From the NCBI GenBank assembly GCA_000242935.3, contig CP007053.1, positions 1,612,001-1,676,000 on the forward strand: a DNA stretch of 64,000 bases, read 5' to 3'. The first letter of the stretch is position 1. Every line of letters starts with the position of its first letter. Of this stretch, positions 9,617 to 19,688 are shown one piece after another. This stretch comes from Opitutaceae bacterium TAV5 (GTDB taxonomy: Bacteria; Verrucomicrobiota; Verrucomicrobiia; Opitutales; Opitutaceae). Under the pieces are notes generated by a model. The model did not search any database. It worked only from the letters and a program-made list of their open reading frames with translations, and had not been told where the DNA came from. The translations under genes were made by a program, and so were the position numbers.

Positions 9617-11496
9617 CAGCTTTTCGCTTCGGCGGCGGCCAGCTTTTCGCCGGCTTTTTCCCAATCGTGGGTCACAGCCTGAAGCTGGTCCACGACGGCG
9701 GAAAGCTCGCGGTTGAGATGCAGGGCCTTGCCGTGATCGGCGTAGGTCTCGGGGGCTTCGAGAGCGGCGGTGAGTTCGTTTTGCTGGGTCTCCAGCCTGA
9801 TGATCTCCTGCTCCAAGCGCTCGACCTCGGCGCGGAGTTTCCGGATTTCGCCGGGCGAGACGCGGCCGGCGGCTGGCGAAGATCTGGAATTTGAAATTTC
9901 AGATTTGGGATTCGCAGGCGCAGCCTGCGTCGGACGCGCGTCGGTGAAGCCGGCAGTGAGGGCGGCGCGTTCGTTGGTGGCCTTCGATTTTTCGAGGTAA
10001 TAGTCGTAGTTGCCGGCGTAGGGCGTGAGGCGTCCGGAGTGGACGTGAAGAACGTTTTCCGCGAGCGAGCGGATGAAGTGCACGTCGTGGCTGATGAAGA
10101 TCAGCGTGCCTTCGTAGTTCCTGAGCGCGCCGACGAGGGCATCGATCGAGGGGATGTCGAGGTGGGTCGTGGGCTCGTCCATCAGGAGGAGGTTGGGCGG
10201 CTTCACGAGGAGGCGGGCGAGGGCGAGGCGGGATTTTTCGCCGCCGGAGAGGACGGAGACTTTTTTGTGGACGTCGTCCTTGCGGAAGAGGAAGGCGCCG
10301 AGGATGGCGCGGGCCTGTTGTTCGGTGAGCTGGTTTTCGTTGGTGCGCAGCTCCATGACGTTTTCGAAAACCGTGGCATCGGGATTGAGATTATCGAGGC
10401 GGTTTTGCGCAAAATAGCCGGTGAAGACGTTGCTGCCCAGTTCGATCTCCCCTCCCTGGATGGGGATGACGCCGGCGAGGATTTTGAGGAGGGTGGACTT
10501 GCCCGCGCCGTTGGGGCCGACGAGCACGATGCGCTGGCCGCGCTCGGCGCTGAAGTTGAGATCCCGATACACGACGTGCTCGCCGTAGGCTTGCTGCACG
10601 TGTTTCAGGTCAACGACCTTGAGCCCAGAGCGCGGGGGCTGCGGGAATTTGAAGTGGATGCGTTTCAGTTCTTCGGCCGGTTCCTCGACGGCGACCTCCT
10701 GGAGGCGTTCGATCTGTTTTTCCTTCGACTTGGCGCGGGTGGCCATGGAGGCCTTGGCGCCGAAGCGGTCCACGAATTTCTGGAGGTGGGCGATCTCGCG
10801 CTGCTGGTTCTTGTACGCGGCGGCCTGCTGGGCCTTGCGCTCCTCTTTCTCGACGAGAAAGCGGTCGTAGTTGCCGTGGTAATAATGGAGCGTGCCGGCG
10901 CGGAGTTCGAGCATGCCGGTGCAGAGCGCGTTGAGGAAGGCGCGATCGTGGGAGATGACGACGAGGCCGCCGGGATAGCGCGTAAGGTAGTCCTGGAACC
11001 AGAGAAGGGCTTCGAGATCGAGATGGTTGGTGGGTTCGTCGAGGAGAAGGAGGGCGGGTTCGGCGACGAGGAGGCGAGCGAGGTGGGCGCGCATGACCCA
11101 GCCGCCGGAAAAGGTGTTGGCCTGTTTTTCGGCGTCGCCCTCCTTGAAGCCGAGACCGGCGAGGATCTTGCGGGCGCGGGGTTCGAGCGTGTAGTCGATA
11201 TCCCAGTCGTCCTCGGTGGGTTCGAGTTTTTTGCCGCTGGTGGCGATGTGGAGGATGGTCTCGTCGCCGGCGGGAGCGCTTTCCTGCGGGAGATAGCCGA
11301 AATCGGCGCCGCGCTCCCACTCGATGGTGCCGGTGTCGGGGCGTTCCTCGCCAAGGATGAGGCCGAAGAGGGTGGACTTGCCCGCGCCGTTGGGACCGAC
11401 CAGCCCGAGGCGGTCTTCGCGGGAAATGAAAAGCGACACCTCGGAAAACAGTTCCCGGGTGCCGTAGGACTTGGAGACGTCGGCGATGGTCAGCAT
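9616..11496 (-). CDS. ABC-F family ATPase (Uup/YbiT-type)
   Basis: 626 residues from the ATG at 11496 (MLTIADVSKSYGTRELF, the family start). A TTG nine codons upstream is possible but less likely. Two ABC domains without membrane segments are present. Each has Walker A GPNGAGKST and Walker B (LLLLDEPTNHLDLE, LLLMDEPTTHLDIP), with signatures FSGGWVMRAHLARLL and LSGGEKSRLALARLL. A basic linker lies between them and a C-terminal coiled coil covers about the last 80 residues. ABC-F proteins act on ribosomes. A low-complexity linker before the coiled coil is encoded by palindromic repeat-like DNA (9886-9935). Confidence 0.93.
   Translation of the reverse strand: MLTIADVSKSYGTRELFSEVSLFISREDRLGLVGPNGAGKSTLFGLILGEERPDTGTIEWERGADFGYLPQESAPAGDETILHIATSGKKLEPTEDDWDIDYTLEPRARKILAGLGFKEGDAEKQANTFSGGWVMRAHLARLLVAEPALLLLDEPTNHLDLEALLWFQDYLTRYPGGLVVISHDRAFLNALCTGMLELRAGTLHYYHGNYDRFLVEKEERKAQQAAAYKNQQREIAHLQKFVDRFGAKASMATRAKSKEKQIERLQEVAVEEPAEELKRIHFKFPQPPRSGLKVVDLKHVQQAYGEHVVYRDLNFSAERGQRIVLVGPNGAGKSTLLKILAGVIPIQGGEIELGSNVFTGYFAQNRLDNLNPDATVFENVMELRTNENQLTEQQARAILGAFLFRKDDVHKKVSVLSGGEKSRLALARLLVKPPNLLLMDEPTTHLDIPSIDALVGALRNYEGTLIFISHDVHFIRSLAENVLHVHSGRLTPYAGNYDYYLEKSKATNERAALTAGFTDARPTQAAPANPKSEISNSRSSPAAGRVSPGEIRKLRAEVERLEQEIIRLETQQNELTAALEAPETYADHGKALHLNRELSAVVDQLQAVTHDWEKAGEKLAAAEAKS
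9886..9935. repeat. Repeat-like insertion inside the ABC-F coding region
   Basis: Within the ABC-F gene, an AT-rich palindromic phrase (GGAATTTGAAATTTCAGATT) is followed by the perfect palindrome CGCAGGC-GCA-GCCTGCG. Its base composition differs from the gene around it. It stays in frame and encodes the linker PANPKSEISNSRSS between the second ATPase domain and the coiled coil. Confidence 0.55.
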
Positions 11497-12022
11497 GTGC
11501 GGTTGCGGAAACGTGTCAGCCAACGGGGCCGGGGCGGCGCGGTCAATGGCAGAGGAAAATCGGGAAAGGCGTGCGAAAGCACGCAGCAGGTCGCTCAGGC
11601 TGTCGGCGCGGCCTGTATGAACGATTGCGTTGTCTGATTGACGGTTTGCCGACCGTCAGCAAATCCGGCCGCCGGTAACCCGGCGCTCGCCCCCTCTCCA
11701 TCGCCGACAGCGTGTTTCTGTAGTGGTGAGGCACTACACGCGTCAACGCCGGTTCGCTCACCGGTTCCGCCGCCGGTCGCATCGCCATCCACGGTGGTTG
11801 CGCCGGCACCGGCCGGCACTGGCATGCCTCCTGCGATGCTGGCGAAGCCGTGGATTCCATCCGCCGGTATTCAACGATCCAGGCAGCGGATCGTCCCGTT
11901 TGCCTGATGCGATCATGAACTGAAATTATCCGGGACAGCGTACCGGGATGTTCTTTGTTGTTGGCGCGGGAGCGCGTCGGGGTTTGCTGGGAGACTTTGT
12001 CAGAAACACCGTATCTCTTTCC
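11497..12022. other. Divergent intergenic region with several hairpins
   Basis: About 525 bases between the divergent ABC-F and DHS-like genes. There is no convincing small gene. Several stable hairpins are visible: GCGTGC-GAAA-GCACGC (near 11571), TGACGGT-TTGCCG-ACCGTCA (near 11640) and TGTAGTG-GTGAGG-CACTACA (near 11719). The last could be an operator or part of a leader RNA. No terminator U-tract was seen. Confidence 0.45.
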
Positions 12023-13117
12023 ATGAAAGCAAAAGCCAAAGCTGCCACCCAAACCAAAGCTCGCGTCATCAAGTCCGCGAAGCGCCAGTCGCAACGCACC
12101 GAGGACGTGAACAAAAAACTCGCCGCCCGCAAGGGACCGGTTTCGCAGTTCATCGCGCACCATTACCGCCACTTCAACGCCGCCGCCCTCATCGACTCCG
12201 CCAAAGGTTACGAGGCCCACCTCAAGGCCGGCGGCAAGATGCTCGTCACCCTCGCCGGCGCCATGTCCACCGCCGAGCTCGGCCTCTCGCTCGCCGAAAT
12301 GATCCGGCAGGACAAGGTCCACGCCATCGTCTCCACCGGCGCCAATCTGGAGGAAGATATCTTCAATCTTGTCGCCCACGACTACTACGAACGCGTGCCG
12401 CACTACCGCGACCTCACCGCCGATGACGAGCAGGCGCTGCTCGACCGTCACATGAACCGCGTCACCGACACGTGCATCCCCGAGGCCGAGGCCATGCGCC
12501 GCATCGAGGCCGTCGTGGCCGAGGAGTGGCTGAAAGCCGACAGGGCCGGCGAACGGTATTTCCCGCACGAGTTCATGTACAAGATCATCCGCTCGGGAAA
12601 ACTGGAGAAGAGTTTCCAGATCGACCCGAAGAACTCGTGGATGCTCGCCGCCTGCGAAAAAAATCTGCCGATCATCGTCCCGGGCTGGGAAGACTCGACG
12701 CTGGGCAACATGTTTGCCGGTCGCGTCGTCACCGGCGAGATCCGCGACGCCCGCACCGTGCGCGGCGGCATCGAGTACATGGCCTGGCTGGCCGAGTGGT
12801 ACACGAAGACCGCCAAAACGCTGAAGACCGGCGAAGGCTCCATCGGCTTTTTCCAGATCGGCGGCGGCATCGCGGGCGATTTCCCGATCTGCGTGGTGCC
12901 GATGCTCCACCAGGACCTCGAGCGCACCGGCGTGCCGCTCTGGGGCTATTTTTCGCAGATCAGCGACTCGACCACGAGCTACGGCAGCTACTCGGGCGCG
13001 GTGCCCAACGAAAAAATCACCTGGGGCAAGCTCGCCGCCTCCACGCCGAAGTTCATCGTCGAGAGCGACGCCACGATCGTCGCGCCGCTGATCTTCGCCT
13101 GGGTGCTCGGGCAGTAA
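12023..13117 (+). CDS. Deoxyhypusine synthase-like protein (probable homospermidine synthase type)
   Basis: 364 residues from the ATG at 12023. A Lys/Ala-rich N-terminus leads into the DHS fold. MLVTLAGAMSTAELGLSLAEMI and VHAIVSTGANLEEDIFNLV match the NAD/spermidine fold, and SGAVPNEKITWGKLA holds the catalytic lysine (WGK). Archaeal and eukaryotic DHS modifies eIF5A with spermidine. Bacteria lack eIF5A, and several bacterial DHS homologues have been shown to make sym-homospermidine instead, so a polyamine role is inferred. The gene stands alone with its own upstream region. Confidence 0.85.
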   Translation: MKAKAKAATQTKARVIKSAKRQSQRTEDVNKKLAARKGPVSQFIAHHYRHFNAAALIDSAKGYEAHLKAGGKMLVTLAGAMSTAELGLSLAEMIRQDKVHAIVSTGANLEEDIFNLVAHDYYERVPHYRDLTADDEQALLDRHMNRVTDTCIPEAEAMRRIEAVVAEEWLKADRAGERYFPHEFMYKIIRSGKLEKSFQIDPKNSWMLAACEKNLPIIVPGWEDSTLGNMFAGRVVTGEIRDARTVRGGIEYMAWLAEWYTKTAKTLKTGEGSIGFFQIGGGIAGDFPICVVPMLHQDLERTGVPLWGYFSQISDSTTSYGSYSGAVPNEKITWGKLAASTPKFIVESDATIVAPLIFAWVLGQ

Positions 13118-13204
13118 CGCCCCCCCGACCGGGCAAGGCCGCGCAGGGCATCAACGGCGATCTGTCCTCGCCCGGCCTTGCCCCGCTCGCGGACCTCGCC
13201 GGCC

Positions 13205-13400
13205 AACAAAAACCGCCCGCCTCGCAGTAAACTGCCAAGGCGGGCGGCGCAAACGGGCGGCAACTAAAGTGCCGGGCAACCAGGGGGAAACATGAAAACC
13301 CCTCGATGCCCTGACTCTCTGCCACCGTCGTTGCATTGATCCGGGAGGGCCCAGTGACCTGCACCGTGCCCTCCGGAAATGTATCCGGGCGACTGACACC
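13205..13400 (-). ncRNA. Candidate small RNA 1
   Basis: A non-coding stretch read on the minus strand. It follows a promoter-like element (-10 TAAGAT at 13405-13410) and ends at a strong intrinsic terminator (13208-13247). No open frame with a plausible start fills it. It contains foldable pieces, for example GGGG..CCCC near 13283-13313. The element TGGTTGCCCGG..TTTAGT just before its terminator resembles TGGTAGCCCGG..CTGAGT at the matching place in candidate RNA 2. Alternatively it is a long 3' trailer of the LysR mRNA, but the internal promoter-like element argues against that. Confidence 0.5.
13208..13247 (-). terminator. Strong intrinsic terminator
   Basis: On the minus strand CCGCCCGCC..GGCGGGCGG pairs, with an inner GCAGT/ACTGC stem, and is followed by TTTTTG (13208-13212 on the plus strand is an A-run). 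On the plus strand there is no U-tract, so it acts on minus-strand transcripts. Confidence 0.85.
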
Positions 13401-13404
13401 AGAC

Positions 13405-13458
13405 ATCTTACAGATTTCGCCGGCCACCGGTAGTCGGGTAAAGACCTTACCGGGTCGG
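13405..13458 (-). promoter_or_regulatory. Palindrome plus -10 element, copy A
   Basis: Read on the minus strand: palindrome GGTAA-GGTCT-TTACC (13437-13451), then CGACTACCG, then TAAGAT at 13405-13410. There are 26 bases between TTTACC and TAAGAT. The -35 place reads CTACCG, a poor sigma-70 site, as expected for an activator-dependent promoter. The same layout occurs at 34543-34590 and 34234-34280. Confidence 0.6.
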
Positions 13459-13540
13459 CGGATACCCGCCCGACCACCCGCCGACGCGCTGTCGCGGGGT
13501 GATGATTCCCCGAACTTCTTCCTCTCCGCCGCCGCTCCTT

Positions 13541-14479
13541 TTATCGTGCAGCGGCGGCCTTTCGTTCGCGCCGGGTTCTCCCCTGGACCTTGCGCAGCAC
13601 ATCGATAAAATTGTGCGCGATCTGCGACGTTTCCCCGCGCCGCCACACGGCCCACAGATGAAACATCAGTTCCGGTCCACCTTCCCGGATCGACCGGCTC
13701 ACGATCCCGTCGGCATGATGCGTGCTGATAATGTGCGGCATGATCGACACGCCCTGCTGCCCCGCCACCAGCGCCAGCAACGACTCGAGGCTGTCAACCC
13801 GCTTCACGATGCCCGGCCTCATCCCCCGTTTCGTGAACAATCCCCGTATCAGTTCGCCGTGATCCGGTCCCACCCGTTTCGGGTCGGCCACGCCGAGCAA
13901 CCGTTCGTCGAGCAACTGGGTAAACGATAGCGTCGGGTTAGCCGCCAGCGGGTGCGCCCGGGCCAGGATGACCCGCATCGGCGACTGCAACACCGGCAAC
14001 ATCTCCACATCCTCCTCCGGAATCGCCGTGCCGATGCTGCCGGCAAAACCGATCTGGATCGTTCCCGACGTCAGCGCGTTGATCTGGTCCAGCGAACGCA
14101 TTTCACGCAACGCCACATCCACATCCGGATATTTTTCGCGAAACGCCGCGAGGCTCGCCGGCATGAAACTCGCCGACATCGTCCCCACGTTGCCGATCGT
14201 CAACTGGCCCCGTTTGCCCTGCTTCGCCTCGCGCGCAAACTCCACCGCCTGCCGCACCTGTTCCAGCACCCGTTCCACTTCCGCCAGAAACACCGTTCCC
14301 GCATCCGTCAGCCGGGCCCCGGTCGTATCGCGTTCCAGCAATTCCACGCCCACCTCATGCTCCAGATCCCTGATCTGCTTGCTCAACGCCGGTTGCGCCA
14401 CATGCAGCCGCTCCGCCGCGCGCCGAAAACTCAATTCCTGTGCCACTGCCGCAAAATAACGCAGATGCCTCAACTCCAT
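13541..14479 (-). CDS. LysR family transcriptional regulator
   Basis: 312 residues from the ATG at 14479 (MELRHLRYFAAVAQELSFRRAAERLHVAQPALSKQIRDLEHEVGVELLER), a textbook LysR winged-helix start. The frame is open upstream, but that part is not family sequence. The C-terminal part is the type-2 periplasmic-binding-like effector domain (GQLTIGNVGTMSASFMPASLAAFREKYPDVDVAL). The ligand is unknown; the fold resembles CatR/BenM-type regulators of aromatic degradation. It is divergent from the MarR-RND operon, and a perfect palindrome lies in front of its start. Confidence 0.9.
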   Translation of the reverse strand: MELRHLRYFAAVAQELSFRRAAERLHVAQPALSKQIRDLEHEVGVELLERDTTGARLTDAGTVFLAEVERVLEQVRQAVEFAREAKQGKRGQLTIGNVGTMSASFMPASLAAFREKYPDVDVALREMRSLDQINALTSGTIQIGFAGSIGTAIPEEDVEMLPVLQSPMRVILARAHPLAANPTLSFTQLLDERLLGVADPKRVGPDHGELIRGLFTKRGMRPGIVKRVDSLESLLALVAGQQGVSIMPHIISTHHADGIVSRSIREGGPELMFHLWAVWRRGETSQIAHNFIDVLRKVQGRTRRERKAAAAR

Positions 14480-14487
14480 CCCCTGCT

Positions 14488-14508
14488 GATAACCGGAAGT
14501 TATCAGCG
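14488..14508. promoter_or_regulatory. Perfect palindrome, probable LysR operator
   Basis: CTGATAAC-CGGAA-GTTATCAG lies 9 to 29 bases upstream of the LysR start, in the divergent LysR/MarR region. It is an 8-base perfect inverted repeat with an ATAAC/GTTAT core, consistent with an autoregulatory LysR site. Confidence 0.55.
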
Positions 14509-14679
14509 GGCAAACAACAAAGTCATATCGCTCCCGGCCATCCGGTGCTATCTTCCCGCACTTCCGCCGCGGCCCCGTAACGAACGACGACCCGCGGCGG
14601 TTCTTTTTTTCCGATCCAGACGCTACCACACCGGCTCGCCATTGCGTTCGCCTTTCCGGTTTTCAATCCGTCACACACC

Positions 14680-15216
14680 ATGGTACCTGCTACCGATCCT
14701 CTCCGGGACGCCCTCCGTCTTCATGCCAGCCAGAGCGCCGGCGAGGAGGAACCGCGCTGCCGCATCCTGCTCGCCCTGCTGAACACGTCGTCGCGCATCC
14801 AGACCCTGCTGCGGCACAGCCTCTCGCAGCAGAAGCTCACCGAAACCGGTTTCAAGATTCTGTCCGTTCTCTCGTCTCACGATCCGCTTCCGCTCGCGCC
14901 CACCCGGCTCGCCGCCCTCGCCGTCATGTGGCCTCCGACCGTCACCGACGTGCTGACACGCCTCGAACTCTCCGGCCTCATCGCCCGCGAACGCAGCCAG
15001 CAGGATCGTCGCCAGGTCCTCGCCCGGCTCACGCCCGCCGGCCACAAAAAATACACCGCGGCGGTCGCCCATGTTCTCGACACCATGATCGAAATGATGG
15101 AGCCGCTGGACTCTTCGCATTTAACGGCTCTCCGTGCGGCCTGTGATACGCTCGATGCCCGCACGGCCCGACTTGCTGAAAGCAGCAATACCAGGCTCAC
15201 TCCGGCTTCGGCCTGA
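14680..15216 (+). CDS. MarR family transcriptional regulator
   Basis: 178 residues. The helical dimerisation part (CRILLALLNTSSRIQTLLRHSLSQQKLTETGFKILSVLSS) precedes the winged helix PTRLAALAVMWPPTVTDVLTRLELSGLIARERSQQDRRQVLARLTPAGHKK, which has the family's D-R-R wing. It sits immediately upstream of an RND efflux operon in the same direction and probably controls it in response to a small hydrophobic or aromatic compound. Confidence 0.9.
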   Translation: MVPATDPLRDALRLHASQSAGEEEPRCRILLALLNTSSRIQTLLRHSLSQQKLTETGFKILSVLSSHDPLPLAPTRLAALAVMWPPTVTDVLTRLELSGLIARERSQQDRRQVLARLTPAGHKKYTAAVAHVLDTMIEMMEPLDSSHLTALRAACDTLDARTARLAESSNTRLTPASA

Positions 15217-15292
15217 TCTGTCCGGGACAGCATTCCGCCGGTCTCCGCTCCCTGCTGTCATCCTCCGTTTTCCCGTTTTTCAAACCACGCAC

Positions 15293-16453
15293 ATGCGCCA
15301 TATCCAGCTCCTCGTCACCACCCTTGCCGCCGCCCTTCTCGCCGGCTGCTCGAAGACCGACTCCGCCGCCGGCACCGCCAAGGAACCGCCTCCGGTCGAA
15401 GTCGGCGTCGTCACCCTCGCCACCGAGTCGGTCACGCTCACCCGCTCCCTTCCCGGCCGCACCTCCGCCTGGCGCATCGCCGAGGTCCGCGCCCGCGTCA
15501 ACGGCATCGTCCTCAAGCGCCTCTTCGAGGAAGGCGCCGATGTGAAGGAAGGTGAACAACTTTACCAGATCGATCCCGAGCCCTACGAGGCCGCGCTCGC
15601 CAGCGCCGAAGCCGCGCTCGCCCGCGCCGAGGCCAGCCACGCGTCCGCCAGACTCGACGTCGAACGCTACGCCGAACTGATCAAGGTCAACGCCGTCAGC
15701 CGCCAGGGTTACGACGATGCGTTCGCCGCCGAAAAGGTCGCCGCCGCCGATATCGCCTCGGCCAAGGCCGCCGTCACCACGGCCCGGATCAATCTCAACT
15801 ACACGAAAGTCTACGCCCCCATCTCCGGCCATATCGGCAAATCCTGGGTGACCGAAGGCGCCTACGTCCAGGCCGGCTCCGCCACGCTCCTGGCAACCAT
15901 CCAGCAGACCGATCCGATCTACGTGGATGTCGTCCAGCCCGCCAGCCAGATCCTCCGCCTCAAGGAAGATCTCGAAAAGGGTCGCCTCAGGAGCACCCCC
16001 GACGGCAAGGCCCAGGTGCGGCTCTTCTTCGACGACAACCGGCAATACCCGGAAGCCGGCACGCTCCGGTTCGCCGACATCACCGTGGACCCCACGACCT
16101 CCTCGATCACCGTCCGCGCCGTCTTCCCCAATCCCCGCGGCGATCTCTTCCCCGGCATGTTTGTCCGCGCGCAGCTCGTCGAAGGCATCAATCCGGATGC
16201 ACTGCTCGTCCCGCAGGAGGGCGTCAGCCGCAACATGCGCGGTGAAGCCGTGGCGCTTGTCGTCGGCGAGGACAACAAGGTCGAACAGCGCGTCCTGCAA
16301 ACCGACCGCACCATCGGCAACAAGTGGCTCGTCACATCCGGCCTCAAGGCCGGTGACCAGGTGATCGTCGAAAACCTCCAGCGCATCCGCGTCGGCACGC
16401 ACGTGAAACCCGTCGCTCCCTCGTGGGCCAGGCCCGACAGCCCGAAGAGCTAG
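15293..16453 (+). CDS. RND efflux periplasmic adaptor lipoprotein
   Basis: 386 residues from the ATG at 15293. The lipobox LLAGC in the first 20 residues makes it a membrane-anchored lipoprotein of the AcrA/MexA type. A lipoyl/hairpin region follows: VRARVNGIVLKRLFEEGADVKEGEQLYQIDPEPYEAALASAEAALARAE, then the long alpha-hairpin, then beta-barrel and membrane-proximal parts (SSITVRAVFPNPRGDLFPGMFVRAQL). It links the inner-membrane pump to the outer-membrane channel, both encoded directly downstream. Confidence 0.93.
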   Translation: MRHIQLLVTTLAAALLAGCSKTDSAAGTAKEPPPVEVGVVTLATESVTLTRSLPGRTSAWRIAEVRARVNGIVLKRLFEEGADVKEGEQLYQIDPEPYEAALASAEAALARAEASHASARLDVERYAELIKVNAVSRQGYDDAFAAEKVAAADIASAKAAVTTARINLNYTKVYAPISGHIGKSWVTEGAYVQAGSATLLATIQQTDPIYVDVVQPASQILRLKEDLEKGRLRSTPDGKAQVRLFFDDNRQYPEAGTLRFADITVDPTTSSITVRAVFPNPRGDLFPGMFVRAQLVEGINPDALLVPQEGVSRNMRGEAVALVVGEDNKVEQRVLQTDRTIGNKWLVTSGLKAGDQVIVENLQRIRVGTHVKPVAPSWARPDSPKS

Positions 16454-16547
16454 AAGGCAGCATCCCGTCACGCACCCACCCGACCACACGCCCACTGCCG
16501 AGTCCTGATTCCGCCTTCAGGTTTCCAGCCTTCAGCCTTTCCACCAC

Positions 16548-19500
16548 ATGGCCAAATTTTTCATCGACCGTCCCGTCTTCGCCTGGGTCATCGCCATCAT
16601 CATGATGATGGCCGGCGCCCTCGCCATCAAGACGCTGCCCATCTCGCAGTATCCCAACGTCGCGCCGCCGACCATCGACGTGCAGGCCACCTATCCCGGC
16701 GCCTCCGCGCAGACCGTGCAGGATACCATCACGCAGGTCATCGAGCAGCAGATGAACGGCATCGACAACCTCCGCTACATGGAGTCCACCTCCAACGCCG
16801 ACGGCTCCATGCAGCTCACGCTCACCTTCAACCAGGGCACGGATCCCGACATCGCCCAGGTGCAGGTGCAGAACAAGCTCCAGCTCGCCACCCCCCTGCT
16901 CCCGCAGGAAGTGCAGCAGCAGGGCATCACGGTCAAGAAGTCGACCCGCAACTTCCTCATCGTGGCCGGCTTCTACTCCGAAGACGGCTCCATGACCGAG
17001 GCCGACATCTCCGACTTCATCGCCTCCAGCGTCCAGGATCCCATCGGCCGCGTTCCCGGCGTCGGCGACACCCAGTTTTTCGGCGCCAAGTACGCCATGC
17101 GTATCTGGGTCAACCCCGACGCGCTCACCAACTACGGGCTCACGATCAACGACATCACCGACGCCATCACCGCCCAGAATGCCCAGGTGACCGCCGGCTC
17201 CCTCGGTGGCCTTCCCTCCCAGCCCGGCCAGCGTCTCAACGCCACGATCATCGCCCAGACCCGGCTCAACACGGTCGAGGAATTCGGGGCCATCCTCGTG
17301 CGCGTCAACACCGACGGTTCGCAAGTCCGCCTCCGCGACGTCGCCCGCATCGAACTCGGCGGCGAAAACTACAACACCCAGGCCCGGCTCAACGGCAAAC
17401 CCGCGTCCGGCCTCGCCATCAAGCTCGCCTCCGGCGCCAACGCCCTCGACACCTCGAACCTCGTGCAGGCCGAGATCGAGAAACTCTCCCGCTTCTTCCC
17501 CCCCGGCCTCAAGGTCATCTACCCGATGGAGACCGCGCCGTTCGTGCTTCTTTCCATCGAGGAAGTCGTCAAGACGCTCATCGAGGCCATCGTGCTCGTG
17601 TTCATCGTGATGTTTCTCTTCCTGCAAAACATCCGGGCCACCCTCATCCCCACGCTCGCCGTGCCCGTCGTGCTGCTCGGCACCTTTGCCGTCATGGCCG
17701 CATGCGGATTCACCATCAACACGCTCACCATGTTCGGCATGGTGCTGGCCATCGGCCTGCTCGTGGACGACGCCATCGTTGTCGTCGAGAACGTCGAACG
17801 CGTCATGGCCGAGGAAGGGCTACCACCCAAGGAGGCCACGCGCAAATCCATGGACCAGATCACCGGCGCCCTCGTCGGCATCGCGCTCGTGCTCTCCGCC
17901 GTCTTCATCCCGATGGCTTTCTTCGGCGGCTCCACCGGCGTCATCTACCGGCAGTTCTCCATCACCATCGCCTCGGCGATGATGCTCTCCGTCCTCGTGG
18001 CGATCGTTTTCACGCCCGCCCTGTGCGCCACCATCCTGAAGCCGGTCGATCCCGGGCACCACGCGGCGAAGCGGGGCTTCTTCGGCTGGTTCAACCGCAG
18101 CTTCGAGCGCCTCACCCAGGGTTATTCCGCGGCGACCACCGCCTGTATCCGCCGCTGGGGCCGCTCGCTGCTCGTCTACGGCGGCATCGCCGTCGCCATG
18201 GCGGTGGTCTTCATGCGCATACCGACCGCCTTCCTCCCCGACGAGGACCAGGGCAAGGCCTACCTCCAGCTCAGCCTCCCTCCCGGCTCGACCCAGGAGC
18301 AGACGCGCGCCGTCCTGGAGGATCTCGAACATTACTTCCTCAACGACGAAAAAGACACCGTGGAGGCGCTCTTCACCGTGGCCGGTTTCAGCTTTGGCGG
18401 ACGCGGCCAGAACGCAGGACTCGGTTTCATCAAGCTCAAGGACTGGAGCCTGCGCAAGGATGCCGAGAAAAAGGTCAACGCCGTCATCGACCGCGCCATG
18501 GCCCGGTTCCAGACGGTCAAAGGCGCCCAGATCTTCGCCTTTACTCCTCCCGCCATTCCGGAAATGGGTACCGGCAACGGCTTCGATTTCCGCATCCAGG
18601 ACCTCGCCGGCCTCGGCCACGACGCCCTCATGGCCGCCCGCCGCGATCTCCTCCAGTCGGCCCTCACCGAACACACCGGCGAAGTCTCCCGCGTGCGGCC
18701 CAGCGGCCTCGACGACACCCCGCAATTCAAGCTCAGCGTGGATCACGAAAAAGCCTCCGCGCTCGGTCTCAGGATAGGGGACATCAACCGGACCTTCTCC
18801 GCCGCCTGGGGCTCCACCTACGTCAACGACTTCATCGACCGCGGTCGCGTCAAGAAAGTCTACCTCCAGGCCGACGCTCCGTATCGCATGAATCCCGAGG
18901 ACATCGACCGCTGGTATGTCCGCAACAATCTCGACCAGATGGTGCCCTTCCCGGCCTTTTCCGGCACGAGCTGGATTTACGGCTCTCCCGCGCTCGAGCG
19001 CTTCAACGGATTTCCCTCGATCAAGATCGAAGGCAACCCCGCTCCCGGCAAAAGCTCGGGCGCCTCCATGGCGGCCATGGAAAAAATCGCCGAGGCCTTC
19101 CCCGGCGGCATGGGCTACTCCTGGGCCGGCCTCTCGTACGAAGAACGTCTCTCCGGTTCGCAGGCTCCCGCGCTCTATGCGATCTCGCTGATCGTGGTGT
19201 TCCTCTGCCTCGCGGCGCTCTACGAAAGCTGGACGGTACCCTTTGCCGTCATGCTTGTCGTGCCGCTGGGCATTCTCGGCGCCGTGCTGGCCGTCACGTT
19301 CCGCGGCCTGCCCAATGACGTGTACTTCCAGGTCGGCCTTCTCACGACCGTCGGCCTCTCGTCGAAGAATGCCATCCTCATTGTCGAGTTCGCCAAGGAA
19401 GGCTACGATCACGGCATGGGGCTCGTCGAAGCCACGATCCACGCCGCGCGCCTCCGCCTCCGGCCCATCCTGATGACCTCGCTCGCCTTCGGCTTCGGCG

Positions 19501-19670
19501 TGCTCCCGCTCGCCCTCTCCAACGGCGCCGGCTCCGGTTCGCAAAATGCCATCGGCACCAGCGTCCTCGGCGGCGTCATCACCGGCACGGCTCTCGCGGT
19601 GCTCCTCGTGCCGGTCTTCTACGTCGTCGTCACCCGCCTCTTCCGCAGCGGTCCCGTCAAGAAATCCTGA
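16548..19670 (+). CDS. RND multidrug efflux pump, AcrB/MexB (HAE-1) type
   Basis: 1040 residues, the normal length. The start [43 protein letters not shown] is diagnostic for HAE-1 pumps. The proton-relay DD is visible in [18 protein letters not shown], and the second half repeats the design ([15 protein letters not shown]). It forms a proton-driven trimer that exports drugs, dyes, bile-like compounds or solvents. Second of three efflux genes. Confidence 0.97.
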   Translation: MAKFFIDRPVFAWVIAIIMMMAGALAIKTLPISQYPNVAPPTIDVQATYPGASAQTVQDTITQVIEQQMNGIDNLRYMESTSNADGSMQLTLTFNQGTDPDIAQVQVQNKLQLATPLLPQEVQQQGITVKKSTRNFLIVAGFYSEDGSMTEADISDFIASSVQDPIGRVPGVGDTQFFGAKYAMRIWVNPDALTNYGLTINDITDAITAQNAQVTAGSLGGLPSQPGQRLNATIIAQTRLNTVEEFGAILVRVNTDGSQVRLRDVARIELGGENYNTQARLNGKPASGLAIKLASGANALDTSNLVQAEIEKLSRFFPPGLKVIYPMETAPFVLLSIEEVVKTLIEAIVLVFIVMFLFLQNIRATLIPTLAVPVVLLGTFAVMAACGFTINTLTMFGMVLAIGLLVDDAIVVVENVERVMAEEGLPPKEATRKSMDQITGALVGIALVLSAVFIPMAFFGGSTGVIYRQFSITIASAMMLSVLVAIVFTPALCATILKPVDPGHHAAKRGFFGWFNRSFERLTQGYSAATTACIRRWGRSLLVYGGIAVAMAVVFMRIPTAFLPDEDQGKAYLQLSLPPGSTQEQTRAVLEDLEHYFLNDEKDTVEALFTVAGFSFGGRGQNAGLGFIKLKDWSLRKDAEKKVNAVIDRAMARFQTVKGAQIFAFTPPAIPEMGTGNGFDFRIQDLAGLGHDALMAARRDLLQSALTEHTGEVSRVRPSGLDDTPQFKLSVDHEKASALGLRIGDINRTFSAAWGSTYVNDFIDRGRVKKVYLQADAPYRMNPEDIDRWYVRNNLDQMVPFPAFSGTSWIYGSPALERFNGFPSIKIEGNPAPGKSSGASMAAMEKIAEAFPGGMGYSWAGLSYEERLSGSQAPALYAISLIVVFLCLAALYESWTVPFAVMLVVPLGILGAVLAVTFRGLPNDVYFQVGLLTTVGLSSKNAILIVEFAKEGYDHGMGLVEATIHAARLRLRPILMTSLAFGFGVLPLALSNGAGSGSQNAIGTSVLGGVITGTALAVLLVPVFYVVVTRLFRSGPVKKS

Positions 19671-19688
19671 ACTCACGTACTCTCCTCC

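Noticed and set aside
10039-11637. Long plus-strand open frame opposite the ABC-F gene
   Set aside because: No recognisable motif; the minus strand has two full ABC domains. It is a codon-bias shadow.
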